From NCBI GenBank assembly GCA_028015205.1, contig CM051510.1:28830580-28894579 (forward strand): DNA of 64,000 nucleotides, given 5' to 3'. Below are positions 33,940 through 45,700 of this stretch, in pieces; the first letter of the stretch is position 1; the number at the start of each line of letters is the position of its first letter. Made by a program: the position numbers and the translations under genes. A model generated the notes under the pieces. It was not told the origin of the DNA. It made no database searches and saw only the letters and a list, made by a program, of their open reading frames with translations. Origin of the DNA: Mytilisepta virgata (Eukaryota; Mollusca; Bivalvia; Mytilida; Mytilidae).

Positions 33940-34320
33940 CATCTTGTTCTTCGTACTGTTTTTTATTACTGACCAACACTTAAGGGGAGGGCTTGAGCGC
34001 TCTAAAATCGGTTTAACACCACCGCATTGTATGCGCCTGTCCCAAGTCTGGAAATTGTTGGTTGGTAATCGTATTTGTCTCATTCTTACCTTTTTGTTTC
34101 TTGTATCGTCAGGTAATTCTGATGTTGGATTGCATTAGCCATTTGTAAGCATTTTTTAGTTAGGGGCCTTCTAGTGGTCACTGTGCCTAGTGAGTTTTCT
34201 TACCATTCATTGAAGTTTGCACACTGATCTCTAGCTGTTTATTTTTTTAATACTTGTTTTATCACGGAGAGTTGATGGTTGTCTCTTTGGCATTTACCCC
34301 ATATTCCTTTTTTATATTCT
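33940..34320 (+). mobile_element. Dispersed bivalve retroelement-like repeat, diverged
   Basis: GGGAGGGCTTGAGCGCTC, GGTTTAACACCACCGCAT, GCGCCTGTCCCAAGTC and a final GGTTGTCTCTTTGGCATTTACC follow the order of the same bivalve repeat family as 3920-4330 but on the + strand. No intact coding frame. Confidence 0.6.
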
Positions 34321-34324
34321 GTGC

Positions 34325-35392
34325 AAAAAATTGAGATTGTATTGAACGAGTCATTTAAAATATTAAAAATGATTATTTTGGTCACTAAACACAGGACGAG
34401 TTTGAATTTGACCTATTAGTATCTCACATTTACCGTTTCAGACTTATGACCCAATCGCGGCTTCTATAGTCTCATTGACACATCCGAACCTTTGTTTAAA
34501 TTCAAATCTTGATCATTTTAATGTCATTCATTTTTATTGAAGCAGAGATATTATAGACCGAAGTGTTCCAATTTATAATCCTCAACTCTTTGAATAAAAA
34601 AGAGAGGGATGATCAATTTCGGCACATTAGACAGATTAAAAAATTCACCATTTCGCTATGGAATTAGCTTTGCTTCTTAGTGAAAAGGCCAATGTTTCCC
34701 AGGACCCCAAATCTGATTTAAGAATTCTTACAAATATATTGATAAGCAATGTATCAATGTACTGTGAGCAAGATTTATAAGATTTGTTACTAATCTTCTT
34801 TAGAGTTTTTATTTGGAATTATATGATGAAAACGACCTCACAAGAGCAGTTTGAACGATTTTTTCCTAAAATTAAGTTTTTCAGTGCCATCAGTCCTAAA
34901 TTAAGGGATCCAAACTGAAATGTATATTTGATAGACAGGTAACAGGAAGATATATTCTGCAGAAATTCAACAGTTAATTCATTTCGGGACAGTGCTCGTA
35001 ATTCTTTTTGTTTTTGATTTTTTGTTTTTGTTTTTTTTTTAAGTTATCAAGTTATATAATTCATTACCATATTTTCAAACAAAACAAACTAAGGTGCAAA
35101 CAGAAAAAGGCAATAGACAATAAATCATTGATAAAAAGGTATTTTTCATACAAAGCTATCGTTAAAATATATAGACTAGTAGTTTTACTTACAAACATAC
35201 AATCATATTTGGGTAATTTCAACGACGTGATAAATATCACTTTTGGTAGATTTTCAGCCCCTATCAGCTTTGACAAAACAGGTAGTGCCGACATGACATC
35301 AATATTGTATTATACTTTTAGAATTTGTTTTTTTTTGTACTAAGTATATTGAAAAGGTCATTCTCTAATTTCCATATATTTTTTTTTACCAG
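34325..35392. other. Unshared spacer, no gene seen before the cysteine-rich exon
   Basis: AT-rich, T-run at 35028-35040. Ends in a pyrimidine tract and ACCAG acceptor. Confidence 0.4.
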
Positions 35393-35465
35393 TGGTAAAG
35401 CTTGCAGTTTAGGAAACCATCTGGCATGCTGCGATGCTTACTGTGACGAAGGATATTGTTATAGA
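35393..35465 (+). CDS. Cysteine-rich exon of a knottin-like secreted peptide gene (unit 2)
   Basis: Strong pyrimidine tract and ACCAG acceptor, donor AGA|GTAAGT. Entered in phase 2 it gives 24 codons without a stop and five cysteines spaced C-x7-CC-x3-C-x4-C, then Tyr-Arg; it leaves in phase 0. That spacing is the last five cysteines of an inhibitor cystine knot pattern; a first cysteine would have to come from a preceding exon. The next exon (36977) would add two Asn and a stop. Mussels have a described family of cysteine-rich pre-propeptides (CRP-I) with six cysteines; membership is only a guess. No toxicity or target can be inferred. The counterpart of unit 1 lies left of the window. Confidence 0.6.
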
Positions 35466-36976
35466 GTAAGTATATTTAGTAATTGTTAGAGGTTTGTCTT
35501 ATAAGGAGAGTAATACTTAATGTGTACATGTAATGAAAGATAGTAATCAAAACAATCATTATTCATGACAAAATGATACGGTGTACTACAAACTAGTTTC
35601 AAAATGAACAAATGCATTGTTATCATTATTAGTACATTCATTAGAACTGCTGTTTCACCCTCAATCACGTCATATTAGAATATTTTTTTTTCTTGAAACA
35701 TTCAATATTTTTGGTCTTTTCCAGGTTATAATTTTTTTTTTTGTTATCTTCTATATTTTTTCCCCATAATTTCTGTTAAGTATATTGCAATTATTTTTGT
35801 AATAATGATATGTATGTTATGTAAGAGTTTTACTAGTAAGTTAATACAAATTTTGTACAGATTATTCGCTTGCCATCTTAGTGACCAACTAATCAATGTT
35901 ACAGATAAATGTTTTTGTCTCAAATCGCAAATAATAGGTTATGTCTTAAAACATAGCATAATTAAGAGGAATAGGTTTCCTTCTGTTAGTAGATATTACA
36001 ATTTTTGGTTACGTTTCTTAAATAATCAGGAACTAATCTTTAGTGATGTTATACGTTGAGAAATGACCAAATAAGCAGTATTTTTATAATGTACGCATTG
36101 TAACTTTGCCTTGTTGACCGCAATTATCTCATTTTTCCAGTGGTATTGCCTTAGTACAAATATTTGATATTAAAACATATCTAGTACAAAAATTCCTGCA
36201 AATTATAATTTGTATGAAATAACTTTTATTGCATAATGACTTGAATTACATAATTTTAATCTATTGGCTTAAAAGAAGTCGTGTTACATTCTGTAAATTT
36301 TGATATTGTCTGATTAAAATCCATATTGAATTGGTTTTACTTTCACTTTCATTTCAGTGCAGATGCATTTAAACTGAACATCATCTCGGTTGATTCATTT
36401 CATATATACTTCTGATTGAAACACATTCTGACTCCTGGTTGCTTTCATTTAACTTTTATGTAAAAAACAATTATAGACTTTTGTATCAGTCGTTTTGTGG
36501 TTGCTTTCATTTAACTTTTATGTAAAAAACAATTATAGACTTTTGTATCAGTCGTTTTGAGTTTTTGTGAACCTAACGATTCGATATTGATCTCGGCCTG
36601 CTGTCTTGGTCAAAATTGGTCTCTTAGGTCCACAAAAACTCATATGTTCCTCTACAAAGGTCTTCAATTGTATAGTATACAATATTTATATTTTTCATGA
36701 AATGCTTTTAGGTATATTAGTTTTTGTCTTTATTTAACAAATACACCAGAAACAAAATCAACGTTTATAAAAAAAAAAAGTCAGCACATTGCTTTATTGT
36801 TTGCAGTTTTGGGCAAGTATGCTCATATATATTCATGAAAGGTTTCATATTATTACCTATATAGACTGCATAGATAGTTTGCAGGGCTTTCAAAACAAAG
36901 TTCGCATAGTGATAACTATACGTCGTATTACATTAGCGAAATGCGCTTATGATTTTTCCTTTTTTTCTTTTCATAG
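35466..36976. other. Intron-like stretch; unit 2 begins at 36121
   Basis: AT-rich. The first 655 bases have no copy in the window; from 36121 it matches 1-790. A 61-bp direct duplication lies at 36437-36558. Confidence 0.55.
36437..36558. repeat. 61-bp tandem duplication, unit 2 only
   Basis: TGGTTGCTTTCATTTAAC to CAGTCGTTTTG occurs at 36437 and again at 36498. Unit 1 has one copy (about 316-376). Confidence 0.85.
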
Positions 36977-37065
36977 AATAACTGATGAGAGAGATTTTGA
37001 TAATGACAACAGATGATTTTGAGGATTTTATCCTGATATTAAAGAGATAGCATTTAGTTGTTGTG
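36977..37065 (+). CDS. Terminal exon of small cysteine-rich peptide gene, unit 2
   Basis: TTTTCATAG acceptor. Following the phase-0 donor of 35393-35465 it adds Asn-Asn and stops at TGA 36983-36985; the rest would be 3' UTR with ATTAAA at 37038-37043. It is the same as the exon at 791 in unit 1. The alternative phase gives a short acidic tail but does not fit the preceding donor. Confidence 0.45.
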
Positions 37066-37369
37066 CTTCTTTACATTCTTGTGTTGATTTAGAAAGTTCC
37101 AATTCAATATGATTATGTTTCTATTAATTTACATATCTCATTTATTTCTCGAACAATATCAAGCAACAGTATCAATATTAATAATTATGTGTTCATGTCA
37201 AGACTAGGAGTTTTTTGTTAACCGGATTGTTTATTCAAAAAGGCAAAATGAGACAGCCAGAATGAAACAAACTGATTTTTCTAAAGACATAGCCACAAGA
37301 AAATCAAATGATTCAAACATAATGTCAGTTTTCTATCTTGCATAATGCTAGACCATTGCACCTTCCAAT

Positions 37370-38095
37370 TCTCAACCATTTCATTATGTTTACTTAATAA
37401 CACCTCAGACAATACAGCACCTATGTATATTCTGTCCCATTAATGTATAATCAAATCATGAACTTTAACAGATCGCTACAGCTTTGCCTGATACATTGCA
37501 TGATCGATGTATCTTCTATTCCTCTACATTATAATGAATTTGACACAACCATAACTTAACTTAACTTGTGACCGATTAAATATGTCTTAGAGATTACTAT
37601 ATTATTACAGCACCTTCTACCTGTACATTTTTCAAAAGATGTCTAAGACATTACCAGATAGATTGTTGTTTTTGAACCCCTTACATTATCACAGATATGC
37701 CTTAGAAATATCCAGCTAGTTACAGCTGCAGACCCCTACATTAACCGATATATATCTTACACGTTACCAGATCATCGCAGTTTCTGGTCCTTTTATTATT
37801 CGAGATATGTCCTAGATATTACTTGCCCTGGGATACCTAAACTATCCGAGAAATACCTTAGAGCATTATCAGAAGCTTTTGAAGAAGCTTCAGGTATTTT
37901 ACATTGTCTGAGATATTTCTTACCAAATCATTTCAGTTGTTGACCCTTCAAGAGTTAAGATATTTCTTAAATGTTACCAGACAGTAATATCTTCTGATCC
38001 CTAAATTATCCACACTAGATCGTTACAGATTTTGTAGTATAGACCATTCAAAGTATGTTTCTCACATTACCACATAATATAAGCTTCAGACCTCT
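37370..38095. repeat. Degenerate ~55-bp minisatellite, unit 2
   Basis: Copy of 1190-1915 with the same repeated GATATGTC-TAGA and TTACCAGA words and only small indels. Confidence 0.6.
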
Positions 38096-38465
38096 ATATT
38101 ATTATTCAAAGAACGTTTTCTGAACACTAGCTAAGGTAGGTTTTCTGGAGTCTGGCATACCTGTAAATTGATGATACCAATCATCACACTTTATCCCTAC
38201 ATAAATATCACTGTGACCAAAATTAAAAAGGAATAACAAATCCATAATAGATGTGACTCCAAGGCGTCTGACGAAATTGTTATGCACGATCGGTAATTAC
38301 ATGAAACCCAAATATAACACCAATTTTCAGGTATCTTTTAGACTTTGATCATCAATATTTCTCATGCATAAGCCTCACCAAGGTTAAACACATTAAACAC
38401 TAAAAAATTAGATAGTGTAACACAGGGTTGCATATTTTTATCTAAATTAAACATTGGGGATTTTT

Positions 38466-39104
38466 GTCCAGAAATCTATTCCTGTATATACTATACAGTT
38501 TTCCAAGTTCAGATTTTTCACTCTTTCAAAAAGTGTTTTCACCCTTTTTTCCATTTCCAAAAGCATGTCCTCCTTAAGGTAACCTTCACCAACTCATAGT
38601 TGTTATAATAGCATTAAATATATTTGTTTATTAAAACGATGATGTGAAAAGTTTTTCAACACAGCAATTATCTTTTGTATCAATTGAACTCCATACTATC
38701 TTTTGATTACGGTGGTGATGAACACGCAATTTGGGAATCATGTGTACTATGTTATGAAAAGTTATAAAGTGTTACGTATACCTTTAGGTTACGTGAACAA
38801 AGTGTTACGTGTACCTCTAGGGTACGTGAACGACTTGTTACGCGTATTTCTAGCGTACGTGTAACATAATGAATTATGACCCAAACGGCCCTTCATGCAG
38901 ATGTTACATACAGAGTAATTGCCAAGACCTCGGTAATTATTACAAAATTTCTGAACCGCGATTTACCCTTTTTAATGGCCGCCGCAACTTGAGATAGTTT
39001 GTAAAAAGAAATATAATTTACGCCACATCAGATTGTTCTTCAGTTCTTTTGATTTCGCCCCTCCGATTTTTGGAATATATAAATTTAAAGAACGTCAATT
39101 TTTT
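38466..39104. other. About 640 bp present in unit 2 and absent in unit 1
   Basis: Unit 1 joins GGGGATTTTTT to GCCTCTTC directly (about 2275). The extra block includes three ~33-bp units with GTGTTACGTGTACC and AGGGTACGTGAAC (38765-38870). Its right part (39058 on) looks like the start of the repeat whose rest is shared, so a deletion in unit 1 is more likely than an insertion here. Confidence 0.6.
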
Positions 39105-39623
39105 GCCTCTTCATTTTGCAAAAATGCTGAAAATTCCCCCAAATTCTTAATTTTTCAAGAATATTTGATCATGGCCTGAACAAAACTACTTATCAAGAAA
39201 AAAAAATTAAATTAAAATTTTGCTCAATCGCACAGATTTTTGACATCTAAGAATCCAAAGAACTAAATATCAATTTGATGTGGCCTTACAGTCATGATCC
39301 ATTATTGTCTGGATTGTTACTGAGTCGACATTCTGTTAGCCTGAACAGAAAAAAAGAGTTATTGTATCTAGCGGTAATTGTGTAGCCTTTAAACCCACAG
39401 AAAAACTAAGTCGAGGGCATCTCATCGGGAACGCTGGGGTATAAAAATCAGGAAAAATGACAATAAATGCCAAGTACACACGATATTTGATAAATAGGAC
39501 ATATCAAAATAGAGAAGAGATAACCAGTATAAATACAGAACGTGTCTTTATTTTTTCAAACACATTAAAGACAAATGCCGTATTGAAATCCATTTGTTTC
39601 ATGTGGATATTGGTTTTTTTCAG

Positions 39624-39716
39624 CTATATGTGACCCCCCTTGTTTAAATGGAGGAAAATTTTTAAAACCTGGAATATGTAGCTGTCCCATTGGCTTTTCA
39701 CAACCATACTGTACAC
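39624..39716 (+). CDS. EGF-like domain exon 1 (copy 2), lacks the third cysteine
   Basis: 93 bases, phase 1-1. Phe replaces Cys3 as in copy 1. It differs from copy 1 by Tyr for Phe just before Cys6. Confidence 0.85.
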
Positions 39717-42700
39717 GTAAGTATTCATCAAATGACCAAAAAATGGAATAACAAGAAAGGTCAATAATTACATACCAATCAATCAATGCCACTCACCAGA
39801 CAAAACCCCGGACAAAAATAATATAAAAGAGCTCGAAACACGAACAAAAAGACAACAGAGAGTCGGGATTGTCTGACTTGGTACTGACACTGAACAGTGG
39901 TGGGGTTAAACAGGAACACAACAGAGAGTCAGAATACTCTGACTTGGTACAGACACTAAACAATTGTGGGGATAAACCGGTTTTATGGGTACCCAAACTT
40001 CCCCCTTATATATCCTGACACTCCGATGTATAAAACATGCTATAAAAGTCAATACAGTGTGATTACCAACAGTGTGATCGCTTGCTAGGAACGCAAAATA
40101 ATGGTTGGTCTGTATACATGATTTAGATACCAGGGTCTTAATTTATCAAGTTATAACTACGCTTTAATTTACATCTCAAATCACTGAAGATATCTAGAAA
40201 TTTTTTTTACTAATGTCTATAATTCAATACTTAAACGGCCTTCCTAGACATTCTTGGGGCTGTAGGACATATGGCTCTAACCTAACCCAAACCTGTTGAA
40301 ACTAGGTATGCTGATACGATATCCATTTCCTAATACTTAACCCTTCATGCAATTCACAAATAAAATCTTTTGCAAGTGTCGTCAAGACCAGGAACAGTTC
40401 GAAATAAGTTTTAATGTACAACATGTAGTACTTTTTGAGTAAGAAATTGACACACATAATTAGGTATATGCCCACTGGTAGTTCTGGCTTACAATTTCTA
40501 GTTAGGTCTTAGTTGGGTCTAAAACATGTCTGGCTACTTGTTAGCCTCATAAACGTAAGATCCCGAGCACTGTTACCGAAAGAAAGGTCTTTTCTGTCAT
40601 ATTTTATTCACATAGAGTGTACGTCATTATGTGTGAAAGCCTTTAAAAAAAAAAAAAAAAAAAAAAAATTCCCCCGTATTTAAGGGGTATGCCATTATGT
40701 TTTAGCAATAATGGTGTAATGGTGTATTTATTCTTAAGATAACTTCTCATATGTTTATAGAATAAAAAATGGAAACTGGGACTGTGTCAAACAACCCGAC
40801 CAAACATCAGAAAACAGCCAAAGGCTATACCAATGGGTCTTCAACACAGCGAGAAAATTCTGCACTTTAACTGGCCTTTAAACAATAATGCATACTAGTT
40901 CAGCGAAACGGACGCCACACTAAACTCCGAAACATACAAATGAACCAAAAAACACGCAAGATTAATAAAGGCTAGAGGTTCCTGATTTGGGACAGGGTTA
41001 AACATTTTTTGTAAGATCTCAACCCTCCCCTCTATACCTATAGCCAATGTGGAATAAACAAACACACAGCGATACGCACAGTAAAACTCAGTTCAAAAGA
41101 AGTCCGAGTCCGATGTTAGAAAAGGTAACGGAAGAAACTAAGCAAAATGACAATGATCAATATATATTAACAAAGGACTACAAGCAGTGATAATCTATTT
41201 TCCCCATTTCGGCCTGTTTGTTTAGCTAGAACTGTCTTTATTTACATGCATTTAGAGTGCCAAGAATACACACACATATAAAGTATTTCATGTTATACTG
41301 TCAATCAGAAACTATATCGAAGAGTTTAATTTTTAAATAATGAATTATTCATTCGGACACATTCGGGTAACCCTTATCAAAAACTGTCTCAAATGAAATA
41401 AACTGGAATCTTTACAAGAACGTGTCTATGATGATTGAAGTGCTGAATATTTTAAGATTATATCTATAAAACATATACTTTATAGAACGGATTTTTTTCT
41501 GAGGACTCTATCAAAATCACTAAGTACCTTTTTTTAAAATAATTTAATTAATTCTTTTATAGCATCATGTGACGTGACTTGTCATAATGGAGGGAAATGT
41601 GTACGTCATAACACTTGTAAATGCAAACGAGGCTTCACAGGAAATGATTGCTCACAAGGTAAGTACAATTGCTCAGTATAACAGACAATTTTGATTTAGA
41701 GTTTATATACATTTGTTTTAAATGTTTAATTAAACAAAACTACCCACTGATATTTTTCAATTACAACTGAACGTGAAATTTCGAAATAATTCTCTTTCTT
41801 TAAAACAGAAAATGTATTGGTATACCAGTATACTTATCGCAGTTTCAGTCATATGAATGCAAGGTCAAACTATAAAACAAAATAACAAGTTTTATTTTGG
41901 AATTAAAAGCTACAGAAACTGATCTAAAACATTCCATTCTTAGTATATAAAATAAGATTCAAGGATTTAGGCAGATTACACAAACATTTATTAACACGAA
42001 GCAATCTTATATGATTATTTTAAACCACACTTATAGTTCGGAAAACAAGATGTCTAATCCCACTTGCTATTTATTAGAATTAGATAATGTATTATACCAA
42101 TTCAATACAAAAGATATGCATATTTTGTCGAATTACAACTTGACTTTGTTCTCAAGGTTGAAATGGTTAGACTGAACAATAAGCCAAAATGTTGTGGAGA
42201 TAACTCATATAATGGCCACAAGATATAGAAAAAACCATCTTAACAAAATAGATGAGTACGAGTGTACAAAAAGTTTAAAATTATTACTGTATTTTAGTAT
42301 CAATTTCAGGCTTTTATAAAATTAAAAATACTTGCAACGGACCGGGTGATGCTCTCGGGGACTTTGAGTCCAGTAAAGGCCTTCATTGTATATAATTAGC
42401 ATACTAAAATAAAATGCGTTGAGATGTCAACGTACGTGTTTGGTCGACCGTGGCTTTCGAACAACAGCGTAACGTCATAGTAGGCTGTGTTCGGTAAAAA
42501 TCTTGTTCGTCAACGCGCACGAATATTGTGACTGTTTTTGCTTTGACCCTAGTTGAAATAAAAAAAATGAAATTCAGTCAAACCTGATATAAATAGCACG
42601 TCTATGTAGTGAAGCAATGTCTATAAAGGGCACAGTGAAAATGTCCCGTTCATGAACAAAGCATATAAACCTCTATATAGTGGGCATCTGTTCATAAAGA

Positions 42701-45700
42701 GCATTTTTGTCTGGGATGCTCTTTATAGACAAATTTTAAAAAACTGTGAACATAAGGAATGAATAGAAACAAAAAGTGCTTGAGATGAATATGTGCGAAT
42801 TAGATTTAAAATGGAAAGGGTTGCATTTAATCTTAAGACCTTTGGTTTTGTTTATAGCTGTATGCAGACGAGGGTGTCAAAACGGAGGAAAATGTGTTTC
42901 AAGAAACAAATGTTCCTGTCCTCAGGGTTTCCGCGGGAGACGATGTCAAAAAGGTAAGATTCCAAGGCGTTTCATTTACACCCGTACAAAATTGAACTAA
43001 GATCCCTTCAAAATGTCAATGCAAATGTTTTTACAAAACGTAGATAAGCAAAGTGTTACCGGCCAAAAAAATATATATAATTCAGAAACAATGGAAAGAC
43101 CACTAGAAATGTTTTGCACAAAGAAATCAATATACGAAGTCTTATATGTGAGTAAAAATAAGTATTTTTGTTTCAGCCATTTGTAGACCTAAGTGTAAAC
43201 ATGGGACATGTATCTTGCCGGGCGTTTGTAAATGTAAACGAAGATACTATGGTCCACAGTGCGAAGAATGTAAGTTGTGTAAAATAATTGATAAGAGTGT
43301 TGTTAAGCTACATTGGGTGCACTTTTGAAAAAAAAGAATGTGTTGTCAATATTTAAGGATGCTCGCTGGCTATGTTTTGGTCTTTTTGTCAGAATCCTCG
43401 GGTTATATCCATTTTTTAACCATGAAATTTTTTGCCCATGAACCCCCACTTTTTCTTTTATAATTTAATCATATATACATTAAAATGGTATTTGACAAAA
43501 TTTTATGAAATCCTTTATATATTTTCATATATCTTTGAGAGACTGAAGTTGTCAATGCAAAGACAATGAAAAACCCAGAGAAAACCCATTTCCTGCAAAT
43601 TTTCAAGGCCTTAGAGGTCTAAAATGAGCACATGAACCTATATTTTTTTCTTGCTTATTTGTTTACTATTCATATGTTTTCTCAAACTAAAACACCTATT
43701 TCAAATCCTATTGTTTTCCTATTAGACCAGCGATCATCCTTAACTACCGAAAAAAGGAAATCTAAAATAACAATACAAAACTGGTAAAGTTTCCAAAGAA
43801 ACCTTTGGATGAACAAGAAAACTGTTTCGTCGAATTAAAAGGCCGAAATGCTGAAAACCGAAACAAAAACCGAAAATTTTTAGTAGCTGATAAAATTTAC
43901 AAGAGTAAGGCTAGACCGAGATCTGTAAGGGTGGGAATATACTCCTTGGTACCATAATGTAGAATTTTATAAAATAAAGCAGAAAGTGTCGTCAGTAAAC
44001 GTTTATGCGATATGGAAACTGAAAATACAGTTCCTTAAAGACATGTAATGAAACTGTCAAACGACAAGATTAAGAGAATTCTTAAGTTTAAAAATCACTT
44101 CTCTTAAGTTTTCAAATGCATTGCATTCGTTATTTGATCAAGAATTGTACTTCTCGTATGATGGTGCGTTGTTATCTATTTCTGGAGCGATGAATTATTT
44201 GTCATAACTAATTCCCCATCATATGATATGAACAAGTGTTACGAGAAATATTTTTATTTGATTGGCCTTGATCCAAACGTCGCTGTTTTCTGATTGGTTG
44301 AAATAAGAAATTAAAACATTTGACGTCACAGAAAAATGAACGTTAAGATTTCCCGCGGGTCGGACACCGAATCACAAACAAACAAATATTTCTTAAGAAT
44401 CATAAGAGAAATAGGCTTAACAACTCGTAAAAAATAGATATTGCTTGATATCAATTCTCGTTATTTAATTTGGACTTAATAATTAACTCGCCAAAGGCTC
44501 AATTATTATTATATCCAAATTAAACAACTCGATTTGATATCAAGCGATATCTAATTCTCAATCTTTGTGAAACCTATACTTCTGACTCAACAGTCCATTA
44601 ATAAAAAAAAAAATATACACATTTAAGTCAGAGGTCAAATACCAGTGTCATCATTGCTTGCACATTGCTGTAACTGAATATACATTAGGTTACAAATTTG
44701 CAGTTGAAATTTCCGAGAGTTATGAAGCTTTAATTTTTAATATATCATGTGTTTTTTTCTGTCTGTTTGTCCCCGGTTTGATATGTCACTTGATTCAAAA
44801 AGTTTCTTTTTGAAATAAAATACTAGTCATTCTTGTGAAAGATCTTAATTTCTACTACCTATATTTCATCAACAGTGCTAGATTTAAAATGTAATAGTCC
44901 AAGGGCAATAACTACGTGGTATCAGAAGGACATAAAAAAAATATACATGTATTTACATGTGTATATCAGCCATCACATATTTATGAGGCTTTTTGAAAAA
45001 AAAATATTTTGTTCGTTTTTTAGTCCAATGCAAACGGAGTTGTAAGAATGGTGGAACGTGTATCGCTCCGAACAAATGTAGATGTACGCCAGGATACAAT
45101 GGGAAATGGTGCCATATTGGTAAGTTTTATTTTATTTCGTTCTGAATACAAATTTTGCGATTCAAATTCTGATTTACTAGTTGTAATAAGAATTCTTTGG
45201 CCAGTTTTCTTTTAAATGTCTTCGAGAAAGGGATGGTGAAAAACAGTCTGATAAAATTCCATTTTTTTTTTTTTTTTTTTGTTTTGTTTTGTTTTGTTTT
45301 TTTTTTTTTTTTTTTTTTGTTGGACCAATTGTCGTTTAAGCGGGGTTCTTACTCAAGAATCCAAGCCTCTTCTTAATTTGATATTGTTTCAGACAAATTA
45401 AACATGCTTTTAACTTTATAATATCATTTGTATGTAAAAGCCATCTGAACAAGCCTGTATTAAAGTGTGAAATATATTATTTGTATGTGCATGTTGATGT
45501 GACAAACATAGTTGAAATTGTGGTAAATGTGGTTAATATATTATTTATTTTAAGGTCGTTGTGAACAACCCTGTATGAATGGTGGTAAGTGTAGAAAGGA
45601 CAAGTGTAGATGTCCAAAAGGATTCAGAGGGAAAAGATGTGAAATAAGGTAAATAAACGTAAAACTTTTCTCAAAGTCTTGGCCATACACGTAAATAGTC

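Noticed and set aside
33944..34138. Hydrophobic + strand frame that might be a signal exon for copy 2
   Set aside because: Coincides with a dispersed retroelement-like repeat and has no suitable donor in phase.
35008..35343. 111-codon + strand frame upstream of the cysteine-rich exon
   Set aside because: Low-complexity T-rich start, a different frame from the exon, and no counterpart.
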